Assembly: GCA_013822265.1 (NCBI GenBank)
Contig: PNKD01000002.1
Span: forward strand, 1-64,000
Direction: 5' to 3'
Length of the DNA: 64,000 nt
DNA from: Leptothrix sp. (in: b-proteobacteria)
GTDB lineage: Bacteria; Pseudomonadota; Gammaproteobacteria; Burkholderiales; Burkholderiaceae_C
Shown: positions 17,784-29,300 of the stretch, one piece after another
Layout of the letters: the number at the start of each line of letters is the position of its first letter
How positions within the stretch are numbered: position 1 is the stretch's first letter
The notes under the pieces: generated by a model
What the model was told of the DNA's origin: nothing
The model's database searches: none
The model's input: only the letters and a program-made list of their open reading frames with translations
Translations under genes and position numbers: made by a program

Positions 17784-17786
17784 AGC

Positions 17787-18701
17787 ATGGACGGCCTCGC
17801 CCTGCTGCTCGCCGCCACCTTCAACGCCGGCACCATCCTGGCGCTGGCCGGCCTGGGCCTGCTGATCAACGAACGTGCCGGCATCGTCAACCTGGGCGCC
17901 GAAGGTTTGATGCTGGTGGCTGCCATCGCCGGCTTCGCCACCGCCGTCACCACCGGCAGCGCGGCGCTGGGCCTGCTGGCGGGTGCCGCGGCCGGTGGCG
18001 TGATGGCGGCGCTGTTCGGCTGGATGGTGATCTGGCTCAACACCAACCAGGTCGCCACCGGGCTGGCACTCAGCCTCTTCGGCGGCGGCTTCTCGGCCTT
18101 CGTCGGCGGGAACTTCGTGCAGGCCAAGATCGGCCAGCGGCCCGATTTCCACCTGCCCCTGCTCACCGACCTGCCCTTCGTCGGCCCGGCCCTCTTCCGC
18201 CAGCACCCGATGGTCTATCTGGCCGTGACGCTGGCCTTCGCACTGGCCTGGTTCCTCTACCGCAGCCGCGCCGGGCTGGTGCTGCGCGCGGTGGGTGAGT
18301 CGCCCGAATCGGCGCACGCGCTGGGTTACCCGGTGCGGCGCATCCGGCTGGTCGCGGTGGTGGCCGGTGGCGCGCTGTGCGGCCTGGCGGGCGCCTACAT
18401 CTCCACCGTCTACACGCCGCTGTGGGTGGAAGGCATGGTCGCCGGCAAGGGCTGGATCGCGCTGGCGCTCACCACCTTCGCCACCTGGCGGCCGGGCCGC
18501 TTGCTGCTGGGCGCCTACCTCTTCGGCGGCGTGACCATGCTGCAGTTCCACCTGCAGGGCCAGGGCGTGCAGATCCCCAGCCAGTTCCTGAGCATGCTGC
18601 CCTACCTGGCCACCATCGTGGTGCTGGTGCTGATCTCGCGCAACGCGGCGTGGATACGCGCCAACATGCCTGCGTCACTGGGCAAGCCATTTGTACCGTG
18701 A
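17787..18701 (+). CDS. BMP-type ABC importer permease 2
   Basis: This is the second permease, 304 residues, starting only three bases after the first permease's stop. It has the family's ATFNAGTILALAGLGLLINERAGIVNLGAEGLMLVAA at the N-terminus and AVGESPESAHALGYPVRRIRL in the cytoplasmic EAA-like loop that docks on the ATPase. About eight hydrophobic segments follow the usual plan for the shorter NupQ/YufQ-like partner. After it the operon is interrupted by a 166-base gap that holds an intergenic repeat, and then continues with the binding protein gene. Confidence 0.92.
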   Translation: MDGLALLLAATFNAGTILALAGLGLLINERAGIVNLGAEGLMLVAAIAGFATAVTTGSAALGLLAGAAAGGVMAALFGWMVIWLNTNQVATGLALSLFGGGFSAFVGGNFVQAKIGQRPDFHLPLLTDLPFVGPALFRQHPMVYLAVTLAFALAWFLYRSRAGLVLRAVGESPESAHALGYPVRRIRLVAVVAGGALCGLAGAYISTVYTPLWVEGMVAGKGWIALALTTFATWRPGRLLLGAYLFGGVTMLQFHLQGQGVQIPSQFLSMLPYLATIVVLVLISRNAAWIRANMPASLGKPFVP

Positions 18702-18705
18702 GCCC

Positions 18706-18805
18706 CCAAGCTCGCTGTCGCTCGCTACCCCCAGGGACCTGCCAAGGGCCCCTTCGTGGCCCTGGGGCCGTCCGCCCACGGCCCGGCGAAGCCGGTTCCG
18801 TGGCG
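18706..18805. repeat. C-rich Burkholderiales intergenic repeat, copy A
   Basis: The element begins GCCCCCAAGCTCGCTGTCG, continues with CTACCCCCAGGG and has an imperfect inverted repeat around 18748-18772 (AGGGCCCC/GGCCCTGG) that can form an RNA hairpin. The same plan (GCCCCC-AGCTC-CTTCG/TCG-CCCCC-GGG-GCCTTCG) occurs in copy B at 59158-59228. Such elements are scattered between genes of Comamonadaceae-like genomes. Here it splits the permeases from the binding-protein gene, where a hairpin could protect upstream mRNA or lower transcription downstream. Confidence 0.6.
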
Positions 18806-18867
18806 GGAAGCTTGGTCTTGTGTCTCGTTCACCAGTCCCATCGATCAACCACAGGAGAGAGAGAACC

Positions 18868-20022
18868 ATGAACACGAACACCAAACGCCGGCTGCTGCAG
18901 CTGGCCGGCTGGTCCACCCTCGCCGCCACCGCGGCGCTGGTGGGCTGCGGCAAGAAGGAAGAGCCGGCGCCCACCGCCGCCGCGCCCGCGGCCTCGGCGC
19001 CCGCGCCCAAGCCGGCGCCGCTGAAGATCGCCTTCGCCTACATCGGCCCCGTCGGTGACGGCGGCTGGACCTTCGCGCACGACAACGGCCGCAAGGCCAT
19101 CGAGAAGGAGTTCGGCGACAAGGTGGTCACCAGCTTCGTCGAGAAGGTGCCCGAAAGCGCCGATGCCGAACGTGTGTTCCGCGACCTCGCCGGCCAGGGC
19201 AACCAGCTGATCTTCGGCACCACCTTCGGCTACATGGAACCGATGCTCAAGGTGGCGGCCGACAACACGGGCGTGAAGTTCGAGCACGCCACCGGCTACA
19301 AGACCGCGCCCAACATGCGCACCTACGACAGCCGCACCTACGAAGGCGCCTACATGGCCGGCATCATCGCCGGCAAGATGAGCAAGGCCGGCGTGCTGGG
19401 CGTGGTGGGCAGCATCCCCATTCCCGAGGTCATCCGCAACATCAACAGCTTCACGCTAGGCGCGCAGAGCGTGAACCCGAAGGTCAAGACCAAGGTGGTG
19501 TGGGTCAACGAGTGGTTCAACCCGCCCAAGGAGACCGAGGCCGCGCAGAGCCTGATCAACCAGGGCGCCGACGTGCTGTTCCAGAACACCGACAGCTCGG
19601 CCGTGCTGCAGACCGCGGCCAAGAACAAGAAGTACGCCTTCGGCTGGGACAGCGACATGACGGCCTACGCGCCCGAGGCCCACCTGGCCAGCGCCGTCAT
19701 CAACTGGGGCCCCTATTACGTGAAGGCCACGAAGGACGCGCTGGAAGGCACGTGGGCCAGCGGCAGCGTGTGGTGGGGCGTGAAGGAAGGCGCGATCGAT
19801 GTCGTGAGCATCAACGCCGCCGTGCCGGCCGAAACGCAGGCTGCCGTGGCCAAGGTCAAGGCCGGGCTGAAGGACGGCAGCTTCGCGATCTGGAAGGGCC
19901 CCATCGTCGGCAGCGATGGCAAGGAGGTGCTGGCCAAGGACGCGGTGGCCGACGACAAGTTCCTCGGCGGCGTCAACTTCTACGTCAAGGGCGTGGAGGG
20001 CAAGGTGCCGGCTGGCAAGTAG
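18868..20022 (+). CDS. BMP-family substrate-binding lipoprotein of the importer
   Basis: This periplasmic lipoprotein captures substrate for the ABC importer encoded upstream. The 384-residue precursor has a lipoprotein signal peptide ending in the lipobox LVGC, followed by an Ala/Pro-rich linker of about 30 residues. The Bmp domain starts LKIAFAYIGPVGDGGWTFAHDNGRKAIEKEF and includes GTTFGYMEPM, TYEGAYMAGIIAGKMSK and DADV-like QGADVLFQNTDSSAVLQ. The closest well-known relatives bind purine nucleosides or purines. CAGGAGAGAGAG precedes the ATG. The neighbouring xdh and guaD genes favour a purine ligand, which is an inference. Confidence 0.92.
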   Translation: MNTNTKRRLLQLAGWSTLAATAALVGCGKKEEPAPTAAAPAASAPAPKPAPLKIAFAYIGPVGDGGWTFAHDNGRKAIEKEFGDKVVTSFVEKVPESADAERVFRDLAGQGNQLIFGTTFGYMEPMLKVAADNTGVKFEHATGYKTAPNMRTYDSRTYEGAYMAGIIAGKMSKAGVLGVVGSIPIPEVIRNINSFTLGAQSVNPKVKTKVVWVNEWFNPPKETEAAQSLINQGADVLFQNTDSSAVLQTAAKNKKYAFGWDSDMTAYAPEAHLASAVINWGPYYVKATKDALEGTWASGSVWWGVKEGAIDVVSINAAVPAETQAAVAKVKAGLKDGSFAIWKGPIVGSDGKEVLAKDAVADDKFLGGVNFYVKGVEGKVPAGK

Positions 20023-20049
20023 ACACACGGCGGACTTTCCTCGACTCAG

Positions 20050-20079
20050 GCGCCGTGTTCCAGCACGGCGCTTTTTTTT
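20050..20079 (+). terminator. Intrinsic terminator of the purine importer operon
   Basis: The 8-bp stem GCGCCGTG (20050-20057) pairs with CACGGCGC (20064-20071) around a six-base loop and is followed at once by eight T residues (20072-20079). It lies 27 bases past the binding-protein stop. It is the clearest rho-independent terminator in the window and isolates the giant repeat gene from the importer operon. Confidence 0.93.
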
Positions 20080-20260
20080 GTCGCCGCAGCCTCAAGTTGC
20101 CGCTGCGGCGGCCGATGTCCTCTCACGGGCCGGCGCCCTGCGCCTCGCGGCCCGTCTGCCCGTGCCCGACTCCTGCGGCCGGGCAAGCGCCAGCACATGC
20201 GGCGCACCGGCGGGTGCCGAGCAGGCCCTGAATCCCCGCCCATCTTGGCCGTTCGGCCCC

Positions 20261-20289
20261 CTCAAGTCCCGGCGGCGCGCGTCCGATAT
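20261..20289 (+). promoter_or_regulatory. Candidate sigma-28 (FliA) promoter of the giant repeat gene
   Basis: CTCAAG at 20261-20266 and CCGATAT at 20283-20289 match the -35 and -10 of flagellar sigma factor promoters (TAAAGTTT, about 11 bases, GCCGATAA). The gap is 16 bases between CAAG and CCGATA, one longer than the E. coli consensus. The predicted transcript start is about 75 bases before the ATG. The match is suggestive only: no flagellar gene is in the window. The remaining 20082-20260 sequence holds no other feature I can name. Confidence 0.45.
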
Positions 20290-20371
20290 CTGGCTGACAT
20301 GTCCCGGCAAGCGGTCGGGCTGCACGTGCAGTTCACACCCGATCTGACGGACACCGCAAAGGACTTCGAAC

Positions 20372-23300
20372 ATGGCCACGCTGATCCCCAACTTCACCCC
20401 CGCGCAAATCGCCGTCATGGGCACCGCCCAGATCGCGGCCTTGACGACGGAGGACTGGGCAGCCTTCAGCACGGCGCAGATCGTCGCGCTGACGCAGACG
20501 CAGATTCCGGCCATCGCGAACAGCGGCCTGCGAGTGCTGACGGGGGAGCAGATCGCGGCGTTCGAGCCGACCGACGTGACGAGATTCACGTCCGCGCAGG
20601 TGCAGGCCTTCAGCACCGGCCAGATCCAGGCACTGACCACCGCACAGGTCGCCGTGCTGCAGTCGCAGCAGGTACAGGCCCTCAGCACGGCGCAGCTCAC
20701 CGCGATGCAGACCGCCGACGTGGCCGTCTTGTCCACGCTGGCCGTGGCTGCAATGGGCTCGGCCCAGGTGGCGGCGCTCAGCACCGCACAGGTCGTCGCC
20801 ATGGAAACCGGCCAGATTGCCGCGCTGTCCACTGCGGCCGTGCGCGCGCTGACGGCGGCGCAGGTCAACGCCCTGTCAACGGCGGACATCGAGGCCCTGA
20901 CATCCGCCCAGGTCGGCGCACTCACCTCGACGCAGCTGCGCCTTCTCGACACCGTCGACATCCGCGCCATCAGCGCCGCCGACATCCCGGCGCTGGGCAC
21001 CGCCGGCCTGGCCGCGCTGACGAGCACGCAGTTCGCTGCGCTGTCCACCGCGCAGATCCAAGCGCTGAGCTCGAGCCAGCTGGCCGGCATGGGCACGGCC
21101 CAGATCCGCCAGCTGACCGCCGAACAGGTGGCCGCGCTCGACACCGCAGACGTCGCCGCGCTGTCCACCGTGCAGCTGGCGGCATTGAGCACGGCCGCCA
21201 TCCCCGGCCTGGCCGATGCCGCCATCGCCGCGCTCTCGACGGCGCAGATCGCCGCGCTGACGACGGCGCAGATCCGCGCCATCGGCAGTGCGTCCATCGA
21301 CGCGCTGGAAACCGCCGACATCGCTGCGCTGAGCACGACGCAGGTCGCCGCCCTCAGTGGCACACAGGCCGCCGCGATGGAAACCGCCGACCTCGCCGTG
21401 CTGAGCACGGCGCAGATCCGCGCCCTGAACACCGCCGCGGTGGACGCGCTGACCTCGACCCAGATCCAGGCCCTGGGCACGGCCCAGGTGGCCGCGATGA
21501 CCACCGCCCAGCTGGCCAAGCTGGACACCATCACCGAGAGCCAGCTCGCTGCATTGACCACCGCGCAGGTGGCTTCGCTGGGCGCAGCCTATGGTGAATC
21601 GCTGACCACGGCCGACCTGGCCGCGATGTCCACGGCCCAGCTGCGCCTGCTGAGCACCGGCGCCATCTCGGGCCTGGACAGCGCCGACATCGGCGTGCTG
21701 AGCACCGAGCAGATCAACGCGCTGACGGTGGGCCAGCTGGCCGCCATCGGCACGGCCGCCGTCGCCGGCCTGGCGACCGAGGACCTCGCCGCCCTGGGCA
21801 CGGCCCGCATCACCGCACTGAACAGCGCGCAGATCGGCGCCCTGAGCAACAGCCAGATCGGCGCCCTCAGCACGGCGCAGGTGGCCGCGCTCACCGCGAA
21901 CCAGCTCGACGGCATCGGCAGCGCCGGCCTCGACGCGCTGAGCACGACCCAGGTGGCCGCGCTGACGGCCACCCAGCTGGGCAGCCTGACGTCGGCCCAG
22001 GTGAGCGGCCTGACCGCCGACTTCGGCGTGCTCACCTCGACCCAGGTCAACGGCCTGAGCAGCGAGGCGATCGCCGCGCTGGGCAGCGCGCTGACCTCGG
22101 CCGACATCGTGACGCTCGCTGCCGGCCCGATGGCCGGCGTGACGACGGCGCAGTTCAACAGCATCGCTGCGGCCGACCTGCCCAGCCTGAGCGTCGCCCA
22201 GATCAAGGCGCTGAACACCGCCGTCATCGCATCGCTCGACACCGCCGAAGTGGCCGCACTCACGTCCACCCAGGTCGCTGGCCTGAGCGCCGCGCAGGTG
22301 GCGGCGCTGGGCGCCAACGTCGCCCAGCTCGACGGCGACCTCGGCGCACTGACCGCGTCGCAAATCGCGGCGATGACGACGGCCCAGATCGCGGCACTGA
22401 CCGCCGACTTCGGCGACCTCGGTTCGGCCCAGGTGGCCGGCCTCACGCGTGACCAGCTCAGCGCGCTGGGCAGCGACATCAACCTGCTCAGCACCGCCCA
22501 GTTCACCGCGCTGACCGCATCGCAGATCGCCGGCCTGAGCACGGCGCAGGTCAGCGGCCTGGAGACCGCCGACTTCGCGGCGCTGAACTCGCGCCAGGTG
22601 GCCGCCATCAGCACCGCGGCCATCGACGCGCTGACGACGACGCAGGTCAACTCGCTGAGCACGGAACAGGTCCAGGGCCTGACCGCCGCCCAGCTGACGG
22701 CCATCGGCACCGCAGGCTTGGCCGCCTTCGAGACCGCCGATCTCGCCGCGCTGACGGCCACCCAGATGCGCGGCCTGAGCACGGCCATGCTCGACGCGCT
22801 GAGCACCGCCCAGGCCGCCGCTTTCGGCGCCACCCAGCTGGCCGCGCTGAGCACGGCGCAGCTGGGTGCGCTGTTCGCCGGCAACGCCAGCAGCACCATC
22901 GACCTGGGCTCGCTGCAGCCGACCCAGATCGGCGCCTTGAGCACCGCCGCCATCGCCGCGCTGACCACCGCCCAGGTGTCCAGCCTGAGCACCGCCCAGC
23001 TGGCCAGCATGACCACGGCCCAGGTGCGCGCGCTCGAAACCGTTGACCTGGCCGTGCTGACCACGGCCCAGCTGGCCGCCTTCGGCTCGGCGCAGATCGG
23101 CGCGCTCAGCACCGAACAGCTGGCCTCGCTGACCACCGCCGACGTGGCCACGCTGTCGGCGGCGCAGATCGCCGGCCTGACCAGTACCCAGATCGCCGGC
23201 ATGAGCCCCGAGCGGCTCAACGCCCTGAGCACCGAGCAGTTCGCGGCCCTGAGCTCGGCGCAGGTGGCGCGCTTCAGCACGGCCCAGGTGGCGGCGCTGG

Positions 23301-26300
23301 AGACGGCAGACCTGGCCGCCATCGGCAGCAATGCCGTCAAGGGCCTGAGCTCGGCCGCCATGGCCGCGCTCAGTGCCGACGCCGTGGGCGCCCTGGGCAC
23401 GGCACAGCTGGCCTCGCTGACCACGGCCCAGTTGCGCGCCATCGACGCCGATGACCTGAGTGCGCTGGGTACGGCAGACATCGCCGCGCTGACCACGGCG
23501 CAGATCGCCGCGCTGACGACGACGCAGGTGGAGGCGCTGAGCGCCGCCCAGCTGGGCGCGCTGACGAGCGGCGCCGCCGGCCAGCTTGCCGCGCTGAGCT
23601 CGACGCAGATGCGCGCCATCGCCGCCGACGAACTGGCTTCGCTAGGTACGGCCGCCTACACCTCGCTGACGACGGCGCAGATCGCCGCCCTCACCACCGA
23701 CCAGGCCGCCGCGCTGGAAACAGCCGACCTCGCGCAGCTGGGTTCGGCTCAGATCCGCGCCCTCGGCACGCAAGCCCTGGCCGCCATGGACGGCACGCAG
23801 GTGGCCGCGTTGGGCTCCGGCCTGGGCACGGCGCAGATGGCCGCGCTGACGACCACGCAGCTGCGTGCGCTCGATCCCGACGACCTGACAGGCTTGTCCA
23901 GCGCGCAGATCGCGCAGCTCAGCAGTGCTCAATTGCGGGTGCTGTCGACGGCGCAGCTCGACGCGCTCTCGGCCGACCAGATGGCCGGCTTGAGCACGGC
24001 GCAGATCGCACAACTCTCGACCATTCAGGTGGCCAGCCTCGACGCGGCTGACTTGGCCTCGCTGAGCACCAGCCAGTTCACCGGCTTCACGACCGCGCAG
24101 GTGGCAACCTTCACCACCGCGCAGCTGGCGGCGATGGAAGCTGCCGACCTGGCCGCGCTGGCAGCCGACCGTTTTGCCGTGATCAACACCGCCAACATCG
24201 CCGCGCTCGACGCCGGCCAGGTGGCGGCCATCACGCCGACCCAGGCCGCGGCCATGGGCACGGCGCAGTTGCGCGCCATCGATGCCGAGGACCTGGCCTC
24301 GATGTCCACCGCCACGCTGGCCGCGCTGAGCGGCACACAGGTGCTCGCACTGACCAGCACCCAGCTGGCCGCGCTGACGCCCGAGCAGCTGGCCGGCCTG
24401 GGCACCGCCCAGGTGACGGGCCTGAGCGCGGCGCAGATCGCCGCGATGACGCCCGAGCAGCTCAACGCACTGAGCACCGACCAGTTCGCCGCGCTGGGCA
24501 GCGCGCAGCTGGCCGCGATCACGCCCGCGCAGATGAGCCAGCTCGAGGCGGCCGACTTCGCCGCGCTGACACCGGCGCAGGTGCGTGTACTGAGTGCAGC
24601 GCAGATCGAGGCCGTCACGGCCGACACGCTGCAGGCCCTGACCACCGCGCAGGCCGCGGTGCTGTCGACGGCGCAGGTGCGGGCCATACTCCCGGCCGCC
24701 CTGGCGCAGATGGAAACCGCCGACCTCGCCGCGCTGGGCACGGCGCAGATCGCCGCGCTGACCGATGCCCAGGTCAACGCCCTGGTCGGCGACCAGCTGG
24801 CCGCGCTGACCAGCGGCCAGGTGCGTGCCCTGAGCACCGCGCAGCTGGCACTGCTGGACGCCGACGACATCGGCGCCCTCGGCACCGCGCAGCTGGCGCA
24901 GCTGACGACGGCGCAGGTGGCCTCGCTCGGCGCGCCGCAGGTGGCCGCACTGGAAGCCGACGACGTCGCCGCGCTGTCGACGGCGCAGCTGGCGGCCCTG
25001 AGCCCGGCCAACGTGGCCGCGTTGACGCTCGACGCGACCGCCGGCCTGAGCACGGCCCACGTGGCCGCGCTGACCACCGCGCAGATCGCTGCGCTGGAAA
25101 CGGCCGACCTGGCCGGCATGTCCACCGCCAACCTGCGTGCGCTGAGCACGGCGCAGGTCCGGGCGCTGTCCGGGAGCCAGCTCGACGCACTTGATGCGGC
25201 GCAGGTGGCCGCCCTCACCACCGCGCAGGTGGCCGCCCTGGACACGGCGCAGATCGCCGGCATCGAGGCCGGCATCCTGGCGGCCATGGACACGGCGCAG
25301 TTCGCCGTGCTGGGCACGGCGCAGGTGGCCGCGCTGACCACGGCGCAGGCCGCCGCGCTGGAGACCGCCGACCTCGTCGCGCTCGGCGCCTCGAAGATCA
25401 CCGCGCTGTCGGCGCAGAACCTGGCCGCGATGGACGGCAGCCAGCTCGCCGGCCTGAGCACCGCCCAGGTGGCCGCGCTGTCGACCGCCCAGGTGGCCGC
25501 CATCGACGCCGCCGACCTGCCCGGGATGGGCACCACCAACCTGGCCGCGCTGAGCACGGCCGCCATCCGTGCATTGAGCACCGCCCAGCTCGACGCGCTG
25601 GAAGCCGAGCAGTTGGCCAGCCTGGGCACGGCCCAGGTGGCCGCGCTGTCGGCCGTGCAGGTCGCCAGCCTGCAGCCCGCCGACCTGGCCGCGATGACCA
25701 CCGGGCAATTCGCCGCGCTGGGCACGGCCCAGATGGCCGCCATCACCACGGCGCAGGCGGCCGAACTGCAGACTGCCGACGTCGCCGCGCTGAGCACCGC
25801 GCAGCTGCGCGCATTGGGCGCCGCCCAGGTGGGCCAGCTGACGGTGGAGGCCGTGCAGGCCCTGACCACCGCGCAGGTCGGCGCGCTGACGACCGCGCAG
25901 GTCGCCGCGCTCACACCCGACCAGATCGCCGGCATGCAGACGGCCGACGTCGCCATGCTCAGCAGCACCCAGCTGGCGGCGCTGTCGTCCACGCAGTTCG
26001 AGGCCTTCACCACGGCGCAGCTGGCGGCGCTGGGTTCGGGCCAGGTGCTGGGCTGGAGCCCGGCCCACATCGCCGCGCTGACTCCCGAGAACCTCGCCGG
26101 TCTGGGCACCGACCAGTTCCGCGCCCTGTCGACGGCGCAGATCGCCGCCATCACGTCCGCGCAGGCGTCGTCGCTGGAAACCGCCGACATCGCGGTGCTG
26201 AGCACGGCGCAGGTCCGCGCGCTGACCGCCGGCGTCGTCGGTGCGCTGTCCAACGACGCCATCGTGGCGCTGGGCACCGCCCAAGTGGCCGCACTGACGA

Positions 26301-29300
26301 CGGCACAGGTCGCCGCGCTGAGCGGTGAGCAGGTCGCCGCGCTGCAGACTGCCGATCTGGCCGCCATGGGCACGGCCCAGATCGCCGCGCTGTCCCCCGC
26401 CCAGCTCGAAGCCCTGGGCACCGAGCAAGTGGCCAGCCTGACCTCGCGCCAGGTGGCGGCGCTGTCGACGACGCAGTTCGCCGCGCTGGAAGCCGCCGAC
26501 CTGGCGGCCATGGGCACGGCGCAGTACCGCACCCTGAGTACGGCCCAGCTGGGCGCGCTGACCACCGAGCAAGCCGCCGCGCTGGAAGGCGCCGACATCG
26601 CCGTGCTCAACGCCGTGCAGGTGCGTGCGCTGAGCACCGAGGCCATCGCCGCGCTGTCCACCGCCGCCATCGCCGGCATGGGCACCGTGCAGTTCGGCGC
26701 CCTGAGCCAGGCGCAGCTGGCGGCGCTGAACGCCGAGCAGATGGCGGCCATCGAGACTGCCGACCTCGCCGCCATCGGCGCACCGCTACTGGCCACGCTG
26801 AGCACGGCGCAGCTCGACGCCCTGGGCACGGCCCAGCTCGCCAACCTGACGACGCGCCAGGTCGCCGCGCTGACGACGGCGCAGTTCGCCGCCATCGAGG
26901 GCAGCGAACTCGCCGCCATGGGCACGGCACAGTTCAAGGCGATGGGCACGGCGCAGATCGCCGCGCTGACCGCCACACAGGCCGCCACGCTGGAAGCGGC
27001 TGACCTGGCCGTGCTGGGCACGGCCCAGATCCGGGCCCTGTCCACCGAAGCGCTGTCGGCCATCGCCGCGGCGCACATGCCTTCGCTGACGACGGCGCAG
27101 ATGGCCGCCATGGCCACCGAGCAGGTGCAGGCGCTGACCGCCGACCAGATGGCCAACCTGGCCAGCGATGACCTGCGCGCCCTGACGACGGCGCAGATCC
27201 AGGCCCTGGGCACGGCGCAGATCGAGGCGCTGACCAGCGCCCAGGTCGGCCAGCTCACCAGCGCCCAGATCGGCGCGCTGACGACGGCGCAGTTCGCCGC
27301 CTTCGATGCCGAGGACCAGGTGGCCCTGGGCACCGGCGCCTACGCCGCGCTGGGCACGGCGCAGATCGCCGCGATGTCGCCCGAGCAGGCCGCCGCGCTG
27401 GGCACCGGCGTCATCGCCGCGCTGGGCACGGCGCAGATCCGCGCCTTCAGCACCGAGGCCCTGGCCGGCCTGGGCAGCGCCTCGGTCGTGGCGCTGGGCA
27501 GCGCCCAGGTCGCCGCACTCACCACGACGCAGGTCGCGGGCCTGGCGGCCAACGTGCTCGAGGCCCTGGAAACGGGCGACCTCGCCGCGATGGGCACCGA
27601 CCAGCTGGGCGCGTTCAGCGCCGAGCAGCTCAACCTGCTCAGCAGCAGCCAGCTCGGCAGCCTGACGAGCAAGCAGGTGGCCGCGCTGTCCACCGAACAG
27701 ATCGCCGGCATCGAAGCCGGCGGGCTGGCTGCGATGGGCACGGCGCAGTTCGTCGCGATGACGACGGCCCAGCTGGCCGCGCTGACCACCGACCAGGCCG
27801 CCGCGCTGGAGGCCGCCGACGTGGCGGTGCTCAGCGTCAACCAGGTCAAGGCGCTGACACCCGAGACCTTTGGCGCGCTGTCCACGGCCGCCGTCGCGGC
27901 ACTGAGCACCGCGCACGCCGCCGCGCTGGGCACGGCCCAGGTCGGGGCGCTGGCCGCCGGCAACCTGGCCGCGCTGGAAACGGCCGATCTCGTCAAGCTC
28001 GGCACCGCGCAGGTCAACGCCCTGGGCGTCGACGGCCTCACGGCGCTCGGCACGGCGCAGCTCACCGCGCTCACCTCCACCCAGGTGGCCGGTCTGGACA
28101 GCGGCCTGCTGGCCGGCCTGGCGTCGGACACCCTGAACACGCTGAGCAGCTCGCAGTTCGCGGCGCTGAAGACCGCGCAGGTCGCCGCGCTGACCGAGGA
28201 ACAGATCACCGGGCTGCAGGCCGCGGACCTGGCCGCCTTTGGCACGGCGCAGATGCGCGCGCTGACCGACGGCCAGGTGACGGCGCTCTCCGCCGCCCAG
28301 GTCGCGGGCCTGGGCACGCTGCAGGTGGCCGCGCTGAGCACGGCACAGCTCGCGGCGATGGACCTCACTGACTTCACCGGCATGGGCACGGCCCAGTTCG
28401 CGGCGCTGACGACGGCGCAGATGGCCAGCCTGAGCGCCGACCAGATCGCCGCCATGGACACCGCCGACGTCGCCGCGCTGGGCAGCGCGCAGCTGCGCGC
28501 CATCGCCCCCGCGAACGTGTCGGCCTTCACCGCCGAGGCGCTGCAGGCGCTGACCACGGCCCAGGTGCCGACGCTGACCACGGCACAGATCGCGGCACTC
28601 GACGCCGCGGCGCTGGCCTCGATGGACACGGCCGACGTGGCGCTGCTGGGCACCGCCCAGGTGGCCGCGCTGACGGCCGACCAGCTGGGTGCGATGGGCA
28701 CCGCGCAGTTCGCCGCGCTGACCGCCACGCAGGCCGCGGCGCTGACCACGACGCAGCTCGCCGAGCTGGCTGTCGGCAGCCTGAATGCGCTGGGCACGGC
28801 CCAGTTCCAGGCCCTGACGACACGCCAGATCGCGGCGCTGACCGGCGAGCAGATCGGGGCCCTCGAGACGGCCGACCTCGCCGCGCTCGGTTCGCTGCAG
28901 CTGCGCGCCCTCGGCGCCGAACAGTTGGCCGCACTCACCACCGCCAGCATCGGCGCGCTGGGCACCGCCCAGGTCGCCGCGCTGAGCACGGCGCAGATTG
29001 CGCTGATCGAGGCCGACGACCTGGCCGCGATGGGCACGGCCCAGCTGCGCGCACTGAGCGCCGCCCAAGTGGCGGCGATCACCGCCGGCCAGGCCGCCGC
29101 GCTCGACTCTGCCGACCTGGCGGCCTTGGGCACGGGCACGATCGCGTCGCTGAACACCGCCGCCGTCGCCGCGCTGACCACGGCCAGCGTGGCCGGGCTG
29201 TCGACCGACCAGATTCCATTGCTGAGCACGGCCCAGATTCGGGCCCTGGAGCCCTCGGTGCTGGCCGCGCTGGGCACGGCGCAGATCGGTGCGCTGGGCA

